A stretch of 11,695 nucleotides of DNA from an uncultured Ignavibacteria bacterium (GCA_913060595.1 CAJXSA010000089.1:1-11695), one strand, 5' to 3'. Shown: positions 1 to 6,384, counted from the stretch's first letter. Notes: generated from the letters alone by a model not told the origin. Made by a program: numbers and translations.

Positions 1-500
1 AGGATTTTCTCGCGGCGCTGTGCATCGACTGGGAAGGAGCGGTCGAGAAAGCGCGCGACCACGGCGTGCGCGTCGTCACGACGCGTTTCGGCCTTGTGCT
101 GGCGCGCAACGGCGGCGTGCTCGACAAGCTGCTCACCCCGTTCAAGATGTTCGCCGGCGGTCCGGTGGGCAACGGCGAACAGTGGTTTCCCTGGGTGCAC
201 GTGGACGACGTCGTGGGACTGCTGCTGCATGCACTCGACAACGCGGAAGTGTCCGGTCCGCTCAATGCTGTCGCGCCGGGCATTCTGCGCAACCGCGCAT
301 TTGCAGAGGCCCTCGGCGAGGCGATCAACCGTCCCGCGCGCTTCTCTGTTCCGGCATTCGTCATCAAGCTCGCCATGGGCGAACTCGGTGAGACCCTGCT
401 GGGCGGACAGCGTGCGCGGCCGACGCGCAGTCTCGAAAGCGGCTACGAATTCAAGTACCCCGACATCGGTCCCGCCCTCGCGGATCTCGTCACGTCCTGA
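1..500 (+). CDS. TIGR01777-type NAD(P)-dependent epimerase, 3' end (5' end outside window)
   Basis: This is the C-terminal part of an atypical short-chain dehydrogenase of the TIGR01777 (YfcH/SulA-like) epimerase family. The open frame enters from the left edge (first full codon at base 3) and stops at 500, so about 165 residues are visible and the Rossmann glycine motif and catalytic YxxxK lie upstream. The visible part shows the order typical of the family: a DFLA..C..WE..A helix, TTRFGLVLARNGGVLDKLL, GGPVGNGEQWFPWVHVDD, then a C-terminal DUF1731 segment with PAFVIKLAMGE, LLGGQRARPTRSLESG and FKYPDI. The first internal ATG (base 66) cannot be the start, because family-specific sequence continues in frame before it. 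Function in the cell is not established for the family. A terminator follows 24 nt after the stop. The family call is firm; substrate unknown. Confidence 0.9.
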   Translation, partial: DFLAALCIDWEGAVEKARDHGVRVVTTRFGLVLARNGGVLDKLLTPFKMFAGGPVGNGEQWFPWVHVDDVVGLLLHALDNAEVSGPLNAVAPGILRNRAFAEALGEAINRPARFSVPAFVIKLAMGELGETLLGGQRARPTRSLESGYEFKYPDIGPALADLVTS

Positions 501-523
501 CGAACACGCTTCCAGGAATGCAC

Positions 524-554
524 ACGGCCGGCATCATGCCGGCCGTTTCCTTTT
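524..554 (+). terminator. Rho-independent terminator of the epimerase gene
   Basis: A perfect 9-bp GC-rich stem (ACGGCCGGC at 524-532 paired with GCCGGCCGT at 538-546) encloses an ATCAT loop. It is followed on the plus strand by TTTCCTTTT. It lies 24 nt after the epimerase stop and 39 nt before the end of the convergent HD-domain gene. The minus-strand side lacks a T-run, so it should mainly stop plus-strand transcription. Confidence 0.85.
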
Positions 555-592
555 CACCCTGCCCGGAATTCCTGTCCCACTCCCCCGCCGCG

Positions 593-1144
593 TCACACCC
601 CGAGCCTGTCGGCTTCCCCGGCGAGTGCGTCGATGACGAAGGGGACATGCTCTTCGAAGGGAATGCCGAGTTCTTCGGCACCGCGCGTCATGTCCTCCCG
701 GCTCACCGCGCGGGCGAAGCCCTTGTCCTTCATTTTCTTTTTCACCGACTTGTACTGCACGCTCGCCATGCTGCGGTCGGGCCGCACGTAGGCGACGGCC
801 ATGAGGAAGCCGCAAAGTTCGTCCACGGCGAACAGCGTCTTTTCCATGCGGCTCTCGCGCGTGACGCCCGTGTAGTCCGCGTGCGACATGATGGCGCGGC
901 GAATATGCACCGGCCAGCCGGCCTCCTCGAGGATGCGGTTTCCCACGAAGGGATGCTCCTCTTCCGAGGGATGCTTTTCATAATCGAAATCGTGCAGCAG
1001 TCCCACCATCCCCCATTCCTCGACGTCGTCGCCGAATTTTTCCGCGTAGGCCCGCATCGCGGCCTCCACCGCATACGCGTGCTTGCGCAGGCTTTCGGAT
1101 TCCGTGTGCGTGTGCAGCAGCTGCAGGGCGTCTTCCCGTGTCAT
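593..1144 (-). CDS. HD-domain metal-dependent phosphohydrolase
   Basis: A 183-residue HD-superfamily protein, predicted to be a cytosolic metal-dependent phosphohydrolase with unknown substrate. The metal-binding pattern is visible in order: His22 (KHAYAVE), His51-Asp52 (GLLHDFDYE), His88 (SHADYTG) and Asp108 (FAVDEL). The C-terminal part (AYVRPDRSMASVQYKSVKKKMKDK, then EELGIPFEEHV) resembles the conserved tail of small stand-alone HD hydrolases (I recall COG2316-like proteins, unverified). An in-frame ATG lies upstream at 1198, but a GGAGG at 1151-1155 is 6 nt before the ATG at 1144 and abuts the ATG at 1150. I therefore choose 1144, which drops the arginine-rich, non-conserved leader. The gene stands alone, divergent from the operon to the right and convergent with the epimerase. 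HD proteins include nucleotidases and dNTPases; no regulatory domain is present to narrow this. Confidence 0.85.
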   Translation of the reverse strand: MTREDALQLLHTHTESESLRKHAYAVEAAMRAYAEKFGDDVEEWGMVGLLHDFDYEKHPSEEEHPFVGNRILEEAGWPVHIRRAIMSHADYTGVTRESRMEKTLFAVDELCGFLMAVAYVRPDRSMASVQYKSVKKKMKDKGFARAVSREDMTRGAEELGIPFEEHVPFVIDALAGEADRLGV

Positions 1145-1150
1145 TCGCAT

Positions 1151-1155
1151 CCTCC
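1151..1155 (-). promoter_or_regulatory. Ribosome binding site deciding the HD-protein start
   Basis: The minus strand reads GGAGG, then six bases, then ATG at 1144. The in-frame ATG at 1150 directly abuts the GGAGG and is too close to be used well, and the ATG at 1198 has no such site. This fixes the start of the HD gene. Confidence 0.75.
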
Positions 1156-1178
1156 GTGTGCATGAATACCATCCATCC

Positions 1179-1208
1179 ATAGTAAGAAAGTGCGGCAATG
1201 GAATTCAA
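1179..1208 (-). promoter_or_regulatory. Candidate sigma70-like promoter of the HD-domain gene
   Basis: The minus strand shows TTGAAT (1208-1203), an 18-bp spacer and TACTAT (1184-1179). Transcription would start near 1172, leaving a leader of about 28 nt that contains the GGAGG site. This rests on motif resemblance alone; promoter rules for this lineage are not known. Confidence 0.45.
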
Positions 1209-1211
1209 GTC

Positions 1212-1251
1212 CCCGGGCCGCGGCACAGCCGCCTCCCCTGCGGCTCCCGGG
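1212..1251 (+). promoter_or_regulatory. Nested hairpin with following T-tract upstream of the operon
   Basis: An inner stem AGCCGC/GCGGCT (1227-1232 with 1240-1245, 7-nt loop) is flanked by outer CCCGGG arms (1212-1217 and 1246-1251), with an unpaired bulge at 1218-1226. After the outer arm comes CGGTTGTTTTT up to 1262, so a plus-strand transcript starting upstream could terminate or pause here. No plus-strand gene lies between this point and the minus-strand HD gene, so it would have to act as a leader attenuator or as structured DNA at the divergent promoters. Functional meaning is uncertain. Confidence 0.35.
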
Positions 1252-1278
1252 CGGTTGTTTTTCCCTCTCCCGGGCGGT
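1244..1278 (+). repeat. 12-nt direct repeat (CTCCCGGGCGGT x2) in the operon promoter region
   Basis: CTCCCGGGCGGT occurs exactly at 1244-1255 and again at 1267-1278, with starts 23 bp apart, or roughly two helical turns. The copies surround a possible -35 (TTGTTT, 1255-1260) and end at a possible -10 (TATTTT, 1278-1283; 17-bp spacer). A second promoter-like pair, TTGACA at 1282-1287 and TATGAT at 1301-1306, has only a 13-bp spacer. The arrangement would suit a regulator binding both copies on one face of the DNA. The repeat is directly visible; the operator role is inferred. Confidence 0.5.
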
Positions 1279-1365
1279 ATTTTGACATTTCGGAGCGGAA
1301 TATGATCTCCTCCAGGCAATAAGCAACTCTAATAGAAACAAGCACCTGATTCGGAGAAATTTCAC

Positions 1366-2664
1366 ATGGCCGAGGACAACACCACACGCTACAGCAAGGA
1401 AACGCAGCTGATCTACGGGAAAGCCCATTCGATGAAATGGGATTACGATCATCACGTGGTTCCGCCGCTGACCTCATCCGCCACCTACCGCCTGGATTCG
1501 GCGCAGCGCGGCGCCCAGGGTTTCGTGGAATTCGCGCACACGACGGACGAAACCCGCAACAAGCAGCCCATTCTCATTTACGACCGGCTGGGCGAGCCGA
1601 ACAAGGACATCCTCGAGGAGAATCTCGCCTATGCAGAAGGCGGCGAATGCGCCGTGACTTTCGGCTGCGGCATGGCGGCCATTTCCGGCGTGCTGGGCGT
1701 GCTCGCGAAATCGGGTGACGACGTCATCGCGCATCGCACGATGTACGGCTGCACGTATTCGCTGTTCACGAACTGGTATCCCCGCTACAACATCAGCGTA
1801 CAGCTGCTCAACCTGCACGATCTCGACATGCTCGCCTCGGCCATCAAGCCCGAGACGCGCGTGATTTACTTCGAGTCGCCTGTCAATCCCACGCTGACGC
1901 TGATCGATATCGGCAGCATCGCCGGGCTCGTGCGCCAGGTCAACAGCACGCGGCCCGAGGACGAGCACATCCGCATCGTGGTCGACAACACGTTTGCGAC
2001 CCCCTACTGCCAGCGGCCGATCGAACTGGGCGCGGATTTCGTGGTGCACTCGCTGACCAAGGGCATCGGCGGCTTCGGCACGGACATGGGTGGCGTGGTC
2101 ATCGGACCGGAGAAATACCGCGACATGCTCCTGCTCTACCGCAAGGATTTCGGCGGCGTGCTTTCCCCGAAGGCAGCCTGGCCGGTGCTGGTGTATGGAC
2201 TGCCGACGCTTTCGCTCCGCGTGCAGCGGCAGATCGAAAGCTCCATGGCCATCGCGGAGTTTCTCGAGAAGCACCCCAAGGTCAAGGCCGTCAGTTATCC
2301 GGGCCTGCCGAGCTTCCCGCAGTACGAACTCGCGCAGAAGCAGATGCGCAGCTACGACGGCAAATTCGCTCCCGGCACCCTGATGTATTTCACGCTGAAC
2401 AGTGACTCACCGCAGGACAGTCGCGACCGCGGAGAGAAAATGATCAACTACGTGGCCGACCATGCCTACGCGATCACGCTCGCGGTCAGCCTCGGACACA
2501 CCCGCACGCTGATCGAGCATCCGGGATCGATGACGCACAGCGCCATTCCGGCCGAGGAACAGGTGCAGCGCGGCATGGACCCGGGCGGCATCCGCCTCTC
2601 CATCGGCATCGAGCGGTCCGAAGACATCATCCAGGATCTCGAAGAAGGCCTCGCACAGATCTGA
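1366..2664 (+). CDS. Cys/Met-metabolism PLP-dependent lyase, methionine gamma-lyase-like
   Basis: A 432-residue fold-type I PLP enzyme of the Cys/Met metabolism (transsulfuration) family. Visible landmarks are Tyr72 and Arg74 (YDRLGEPN, the phosphate-gripping YSRxxNPT equivalent), Tyr127 stacking on PLP (MYGCTYSLF), Asp207 (VVDNTFATPY, pyridine nitrogen), Ser229/Thr231 and the Schiff-base Lys232 (HSLTK), Ser375 (SLGHTRTLIEHPGSMTH) and the carboxylate-binding Arg410 (GIRLSIG). Cys129 in YGCT matches the cysteine typical of methionine gamma-lyase (Cys116 in the Pseudomonas enzyme), where most gamma-synthases carry Gly. This favours cleavage of methionine or homocysteine to 2-oxobutyrate, ammonia and a thiol. 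After Lys232 the loop reads GIGGFGTD instead of the usual Y(I/L)xGHxD, so substrate preference may differ. The RBS is GGAG 9 nt before ATG. This is the first gene of the operon. Alternatives: cystathionine gamma-lyase or O-acylhomoserine sulfhydrylase. Confidence 0.85.
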   Translation: MAEDNTTRYSKETQLIYGKAHSMKWDYDHHVVPPLTSSATYRLDSAQRGAQGFVEFAHTTDETRNKQPILIYDRLGEPNKDILEENLAYAEGGECAVTFGCGMAAISGVLGVLAKSGDDVIAHRTMYGCTYSLFTNWYPRYNISVQLLNLHDLDMLASAIKPETRVIYFESPVNPTLTLIDIGSIAGLVRQVNSTRPEDEHIRIVVDNTFATPYCQRPIELGADFVVHSLTKGIGGFGTDMGGVVIGPEKYRDMLLLYRKDFGGVLSPKAAWPVLVYGLPTLSLRVQRQIESSMAIAEFLEKHPKVKAVSYPGLPSFPQYELAQKQMRSYDGKFAPGTLMYFTLNSDSPQDSRDRGEKMINYVADHAYAITLAVSLGHTRTLIEHPGSMTHSAIPAEEQVQRGMDPGGIRLSIGIERSEDIIQDLEEGLAQI

Positions 2665-2680
2665 GCAGGAAGGACGTCCC

Positions 2681-3436
2681 ATGAGCACTCCCATTCCACT
2701 GATCCGCAGCACGCTGCTCGCGCAGTTCCCCTACGCCCGGCTCGCGCAGAGCACCCGCCAGGGTGAGGGGGCCGACGCACCGTTCGGCTTCAACCTCGGA
2801 TACGGGCTCGGTGACGACGACACGCGTGTGACAGGCAATATCGCGCGTTTCGCCGCGCGCCTGGACCTCGACCCGGAGGATCTCGCTTTCATGAAACAGG
2901 TGCACGGCGACACCATCCGCGAAATCACCCAGGCCGGCGTGTACGACGATACCGACGCGCTGATCACCCGGCAGCCGGGCGTGGGACTGACCGTGCGCAC
3001 GGCCGACTGCGTGCCGGTCATGCTGTATGCACCGGGGGAAAACCTCGTCGCCGCGGTGCATGCCGGTTGGCGCGGCACAGCCGAGCATATCACGCAGAAA
3101 ACCGCGATGCGCGTGATCGAGGAATTCGGCGTTGAGCCGGAAGCGCTGTACGCATACGTGGGCGCATCCGCAGGATCCTGCTGCTACGAGGTCGGCGAAG
3201 ACGTCGCCGCCCTTTTCCCCGAAGGCTGGGTGCTGCGGCGCGACGAGGGCAACCCGCACCTCGACCTGAAAGGTCTCAATACGCATCAGCTCGAGCAATG
3301 CGGTGTTCCCGCCGCGAACATCGAAGTCAGCGATCACTGCAGCATTCACGAGGAAACCCTGCTGCATTCCTGGCGACGAGACGCCCAGCGTTCCGGCCGC
3401 ATGCTCACTACCATCGTTCTGCAGGAAGAAATCTGA
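2681..3436 (+). CDS. pgeF: YfiH/PgeF-family (DUF152) purine nucleoside phosphorylase, polyphenol oxidase-like
   Basis: A 251-residue protein of the YfiH/YlmD/LACC1 (DUF152) family. Members are zinc enzymes shown to phosphorolyse or deaminate purine nucleosides; some were first described as laccase-like, and E. coli PgeF (YfiH) is also reported to edit peptidoglycan precursors. The three zinc ligands are visible: His75 (MKQVHGD), Cys110 (RTADCVPV) and His127 (AVHAGWRG). The family motif GSCCYEVGEDV (165-175) and the C-terminal SWRRDAQRSGRM segment are also present. Length is normal. The start is supported by AGGAAGG 8 nt upstream. The gene follows the PLP enzyme by 16 nt and its stop overlaps the next start (TGATG), so the two are probably translationally coupled. 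Family assignment is firm; which reaction dominates in this organism cannot be read from sequence. Confidence 0.92.
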   Translation: MSTPIPLIRSTLLAQFPYARLAQSTRQGEGADAPFGFNLGYGLGDDDTRVTGNIARFAARLDLDPEDLAFMKQVHGDTIREITQAGVYDDTDALITRQPGVGLTVRTADCVPVMLYAPGENLVAAVHAGWRGTAEHITQKTAMRVIEEFGVEPEALYAYVGASAGSCCYEVGEDVAALFPEGWVLRRDEGNPHLDLKGLNTHQLEQCGVPAANIEVSDHCSIHEETLLHSWRRDAQRSGRMLTTIVLQEEI

Positions 3437-4209
3437 TGTCCGCAGCGTTTGGCTTTCTTGACACCGGCGCCCATGACGGCGCATGGAACATGGACTCCGA
3501 CCTGCGCCGCGCCGAGGCGCTGGATGCCGGGCGTGCCGCGCCACTGCTGCGCGTCTACCACTGGAAGCCATGGTGCATCTCGCTCGGCCGGCATCAGAAG
3601 GACGAGGAAATCGATCGCACGCGCACTGCGGCCGACGGCATCGGCGTTGTGCGTCGCCCCACCGGGGGACGCGCGATTCTGCACGCCGAAGAGCTCACCT
3701 ACAGCATCGTCATGCCTTCCGAGGGACGCGGTGTCATGGAGGTGTACCGTCTCATCAGCGAGGCGCTGACGGCGGGACTCAAACTCCTCGTCCCTGAAAT
3801 CGACATCGCCAAAGCCCAGCCTGACTTCCAGAAGCTGTACCGCGAGCCGGGCAGCATTCCGTGCTTCTCGAGCAGCGCCCGCTACGAAATCGAATTCGGC
3901 GGAAAAAAACTCGTCGGCCGTGCCCAGCGCCGCATCGGCAGCGCCGTCCTGCAGCACGGATCCATCCTGATCGGCGAAGCGCATCTCGGACTCGCTGATT
4001 ACCTTGCCGTGGACGACGAGGTGAAAGAGCAGCTGCGGCAGGACATGCGCAGGCACACCATCACGCTCGAGGACATCATGCAGCGTCCCGTCGGACGCGA
4101 TGAGGTTCGGGACGCGGTCCGTGCCGGTTTCGAACAGGCCTGGGGGCTGCATTTTTCAACTTTGCACGATAATGAGTACATTCACGTGGACGAAGAGCGC
4201 GAGGAATGA
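3436..4209 (+). CDS. LipM-type octanoyltransferase / lipoate-protein ligase family
   Basis: A 257-residue protein of the biotin/lipoate ligase fold, most like LipM, which moves octanoyl from acyl carrier protein to a lipoyl-domain lysine (GcvH in Bacillus) before LipA inserts sulfur. Visible are GRHQ (51-54), the RRPTGGRAILH substrate loop (73-83), Cys143 in IPCF at the position of the LipM catalytic cysteine, then ARYEI, GGKKLVGRAQRR (155-166) and VLQHGSILIG (171-180). The true start is the ATG at 3436, overlapping the upstream TGA; a longer in-frame extension from 3298 lies inside the previous gene and has no conserved content. The Cys and the GRAQRR form argue for LipM over an ATP-dependent LplA, but the families are close. 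Its 3' end overlaps panB by 4 nt. No lipA, lipL or gcvH is in view. Confidence 0.88.
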   Translation: MSAAFGFLDTGAHDGAWNMDSDLRRAEALDAGRAAPLLRVYHWKPWCISLGRHQKDEEIDRTRTAADGIGVVRRPTGGRAILHAEELTYSIVMPSEGRGVMEVYRLISEALTAGLKLLVPEIDIAKAQPDFQKLYREPGSIPCFSSSARYEIEFGGKKLVGRAQRRIGSAVLQHGSILIGEAHLGLADYLAVDDEVKEQLRQDMRRHTITLEDIMQRPVGRDEVRDAVRAGFEQAWGLHFSTLHDNEYIHVDEEREE

Positions 4210-5027
4210 GTACGGAAACTCCACAGACCAGCAAGCGCGTCACCACGCGCACCCTTCAGGAAATGAAGGACGCGGGCGTACCCATCGCCTGCCTGACGGC
4301 GTATGATTTCCTTACCGCACGTCTTCTCGATGATGCGGGCATCGACCTCATCCTGGTCGGTGATTCCGTGAGCAACGTCTTCCAGGGCAATCCCACCACC
4401 CTGCCCGTCACCCTCGACGAAATGATATACCACACCAAGGCCGTCAGCCGCATCGTGCGCCGCGCCATGGTGATCACCGACCTCCCCTTCATGTCCTACC
4501 AGGTCACCACCGAGGAAGCCTTCCGCAGCGCGGGACGTGTCATGAAGGAAACCCTGGCGCATGGCGTCAAGGTAGAGGGCGGCCGTCGCGTGGCGAAGGT
4601 GGTGGAAAAGATTTCCGGAGAAGGGATTCCCACCATGGGGCACATCGGCCTCATGCCGCAGTCCATACTCAAGTTCGGGGGCTACCGTCCCCGCGGCACC
4701 TCGGAAGCCGAGGCGGAAGAGCTGGTCGACGACGCCATGGCCCTGCAGGAAGCAGGGGCGTTCGCCATCGTGCTCGAGAAAATTCCGGCCACGCTGGGCG
4801 CCCGCATCACGGAAAGCATTTCCATCCCCACCATCGGCATCGGCGCCGGCGTGCAGTGCAGCGGACAGATTCTCGTCACACACGACATGCTGGGGCTGTT
4901 CGAGGATTTTCGTCCCCGCTTCGTGCGGCGCTACGCCGCGCTGGCCGACGCCATGGACGAGGCCTTCCGGCAGTACATACAGGATGTGAAAAGCGGTCAT
5001 TTTCCCAATGAATCGGAGAGCTACTAA
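4206..5027 (+). CDS. panB: 3-methyl-2-oxobutanoate hydroxymethyltransferase
   Basis: PanB adds a hydroxymethyl group from 5,10-methylenetetrahydrofolate to 2-oxoisovalerate, giving ketopantoate, the first committed step of pantothenate and CoA synthesis in the cytosol. The 273 residues carry the whole family signature: LTAYDFLTARL (30-40), LVGDSVSNVFQG with metal-binding Asp53, TTLPVTLDEMIYHTKAV (64-80), TDLPFMSYQ with Asp92, MGHIGLMPQS (144-153), catalytic Glu191 in LEKIPATLG, and GIGAGVQCSGQILVTHDMLG (211-230). The C-terminus FPNESESY is typical. The length (about 264-275 in the family) is full. The ATGA overlap with the LipM gene indicates coupling, and GAGGA at 4200-4204 just precedes the start, closer than usual. 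No panC or panD is visible nearby. The assignment is very secure. Confidence 0.98.
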   Translation: MSTETPQTSKRVTTRTLQEMKDAGVPIACLTAYDFLTARLLDDAGIDLILVGDSVSNVFQGNPTTLPVTLDEMIYHTKAVSRIVRRAMVITDLPFMSYQVTTEEAFRSAGRVMKETLAHGVKVEGGRRVAKVVEKISGEGIPTMGHIGLMPQSILKFGGYRPRGTSEAEAEELVDDAMALQEAGAFAIVLEKIPATLGARITESISIPTIGIGAGVQCSGQILVTHDMLGLFEDFRPRFVRRYAALADAMDEAFRQYIQDVKSGHFPNESESY

Positions 5028-5312
5028 ATGGACAGCGAACAGGTAGCAGCCATCAAGCAGCAGCTGAAGGATGAGGGGTACAACATCTACGTGTACAGCT
5101 ATCCCGGAGGGATGTGCTTTCCGCCCCACATGCATGAGCATGACACCATCCACATCGTGCTCAGCGGCGCGATGAAAATCACCATGGACGACACCGACCA
5201 CATTCTCAAGCCGGGGGAACGCTTCGTGGTCCCCGAGGCGAAAATGCACACCGCCGAAGTGCTCGGCGAGATGCCCGTGGTCATTCTCGACGCAACACCT
5301 CCGAAAGGATAA
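5028..5312 (+). CDS. Small single-domain cupin protein
   Basis: A 94-residue protein forming one cupin beta-barrel. Motif 1 is PPHMHEHDTIHIVLSG (32-47), with His34, His36 and His38 available for metal; motif 2 is KPGERFVVPEAKMHT (61-75), with His74. The glutamate normally found in motif 1 is replaced by Thr40, so the site is probably a three-histidine one. No fused domain is present, so it may be a small metal-binding enzyme or a sensor; function cannot be assigned. Its ATG follows the panB stop with no gap, and GGAGAG (5015-5020) inside the end of panB serves as RBS. Position between panB and a DUF971 gene suggests an accessory role in operon metabolism, which is inference only. Confidence 0.85.
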   Translation: MDSEQVAAIKQQLKDEGYNIYVYSYPGGMCFPPHMHEHDTIHIVLSGAMKITMDDTDHILKPGERFVVPEAKMHTAEVLGEMPVVILDATPPKG

Positions 5313-5315
5313 CCC

Positions 5316-5690
5316 GTGACCGCAGCACGTTCCGCCGCCGTACCGCAGCCCAGCAGTTTCAAGCTCGAGGAAAACCGCGAACTGCGCATCGCCTGGTCCG
5401 ACGGCCACATCACACGCTTCCCCCTGCAGATATTCCGTGACGAGTGTCCCTGTGCCGAATGCTCCGGCGAATCCGATATTTTCGGTGAAGTCAAGATGCC
5501 GGTGCAGCTGCCCATTGCGCGACCGGGGAAGTACGACCTGAAGAGCCTCACCCCGATCGGCAACTATGCCGTGGCCGCCGTCTGGGGAGACGGCCACGAC
5601 AGCGGCATTTATTCCTGGGAGTACCTCCTCCGCATGGAGTCGAAGCAGGCCGCCGCTGCGAACGCCCCGACCGATCCCGCCGACAACTGA
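5316..5690 (+). CDS. DUF971 (GBBH-like N-terminal domain) protein
   Basis: A 124-residue stand-alone DUF971 protein, the domain found at the N-terminus of gamma-butyrobetaine hydroxylase. It shows LRIAWSDGHITRFPLQIFRDECPCAEC in family order, with a CxCxxC cluster (Cys44, Cys46, Cys49), and then the second half IGNYAVAAVWGDGHDSGIYSWEYLLRM (81-107) with His94. In known proteins this domain binds zinc through Cys and His; stand-alone copies in bacteria often sit near Fe-S carrier genes, but their role is unsettled. The start is GTG at 5316, preceded 6 nt upstream by GAAAGGA; no in-frame ATG precedes it and the previous stop is 3 nt away. The last 15-18 residues are Ala/Pro/Asp-rich and probably disordered. 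Confident on the domain, ignorant of the job. Confidence 0.88.
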   Translation: MTAARSAAVPQPSSFKLEENRELRIAWSDGHITRFPLQIFRDECPCAECSGESDIFGEVKMPVQLPIARPGKYDLKSLTPIGNYAVAAVWGDGHDSGIYSWEYLLRMESKQAAAANAPTDPADN

Positions 5691-5698
5691 TTTCCTCC

Positions 5699-6382
5699 AT
5701 GCCGCGCATCGCCCTGACCAGCACGCGTCCTGAAGAGCACGGAAACTACGTCCGCTGGCTGCGCCGGCTCGCGCCCGAAGCGGAAATCCGTTTCCTCACT
5801 CCCGGCGAGGATGTCGCCGAGGTGCTCGGACGCAGTGACGGACTGCTGCTTCCCGGCGGAGGGGACCCGGATCCCCTGCTGTACGGGCATGAGGAACTGC
5901 GTCCCCTCTGCAGCATCGACGACGCGCGTGATGCGCTCGAGCTGGCCGCGATCCGTCATGCCGTCGGCAGCGGCCTCCCCATGCTCGGCATCTGCCGCGG
6001 CCTGCAGATCATGAACGTCGCACTGGGCGGCACGCTCATCGCCGATCTCCCGCAGGCCGGCTACGACGGACATCACCGCATCACGGACGAGGACCGTGTT
6101 CACGATGTAAGTATCGAAACGGGTTCCATGCTGGAAAAGATTACGGGAGAACGGCAGGGCTGGGTCAACAGCGCGCACCACCAGGGGGTGGACATCGTCG
6201 CGCCGCGTCTGTCCGTCGCGGCACGCAGCGCGGACGGACTGGCGGAAGCGCTGGAATGGAAATCACCCGTGGGAAAGCCCTTCCTCCTCTGCCTGCACTG
6301 GCACCCCGAGCGTCTCCCTGACGCGCATCCCCTCGCCGACTGCATTGGCGAGGCATTCCTCTCCTCCCTCGCATCCCGGTAG
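5699..6382 (+). CDS. Peptidase C26 / class I glutamine amidotransferase-like hydrolase (gamma-glutamyl hydrolase type)
   Basis: A 227-residue class I glutamine amidotransferase-fold hydrolase of the C26 group, which includes PuuD gamma-glutamyl-GABA hydrolase. Visible are LLLPGGGDPDPLLYG (49-63), the nucleophile elbow GICRG with Cys99, followed by LQIMNVALGGTLIADLP, then VNSAHHQGVD (156-165) and LHWHPE with catalytic His202 and Glu204. PuuD (254 residues) and relatives hydrolyse gamma-glutamyl amide bonds; the substrate here is unknown. The ATG follows the DUF971 stop by 8 nt and lacks a Shine-Dalgarno sequence (upstream bases are TTTCCTCC), so translation may depend on coupling. It is the last gene of the operon and its stop lies 2 nt from the end of the convergent TPR gene. 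It is somewhat shorter than PuuD but complete at both motif ends. Confidence 0.87.
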   Translation: MPRIALTSTRPEEHGNYVRWLRRLAPEAEIRFLTPGEDVAEVLGRSDGLLLPGGGDPDPLLYGHEELRPLCSIDDARDALELAAIRHAVGSGLPMLGICRGLQIMNVALGGTLIADLPQAGYDGHHRITDEDRVHDVSIETGSMLEKITGERQGWVNSAHHQGVDIVAPRLSVAARSADGLAEALEWKSPVGKPFLLCLHWHPERLPDAHPLADCIGEAFLSSLASR

Positions 6383-6384
6383 TC

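Larger units (their letters stand above)
1366..6382 (+). other. Predicted seven-gene operon
   Basis: Seven plus-strand genes follow each other with gaps of 16, -1, -4, 0, 3 and 8 nt and no hairpin between them, which strongly suggests one transcript with translational coupling. Products in order: Cys/Met-metabolism PLP enzyme, YfiH/PgeF-type nucleoside phosphorylase, LipM-type octanoyltransferase, PanB, small cupin, DUF971 protein and C26 hydrolase. The leader is the divergent region 1145-1365. No terminator is visible at the distal end, where the minus-strand TPR gene begins 2 nt later. Confidence 0.8.

Noticed and set aside
518..1165. A 215-codon plus-strand frame opposite the HD gene
   Set aside because: It begins within the terminator hairpin, lacks an RBS and conserved motifs, and the minus-strand frame shows the full HD metal-binding pattern.
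1282..1306. TTGACA...TATGAT as the operon promoter
   Set aside because: Both hexamers are good, but the 13-bp spacer is too short for a sigma70-type promoter, so I list it only as a possibility within the region.
1301..1365. SAM or other riboswitch in the leader of the PLP enzyme gene
   Set aside because: The leader is short and I could not match any conserved riboswitch core; only a simple hairpin and repeats are visible further upstream.
3298..3435. Upstream extension of the LipM-type gene by 46 codons
   Set aside because: It lies entirely within pgeF, is Arg/His-rich with no family similarity, and the ATG at 3436 overlaps the previous stop in the way typical of coupled genes.
4182..5597. 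A 471-codon minus-strand frame across panB, cupin and DUF971 genes
   Set aside because: Three well-supported plus-strand genes with family motifs and coupled starts occupy the same bases; the antisense product has low-complexity composition typical of a GC shadow.
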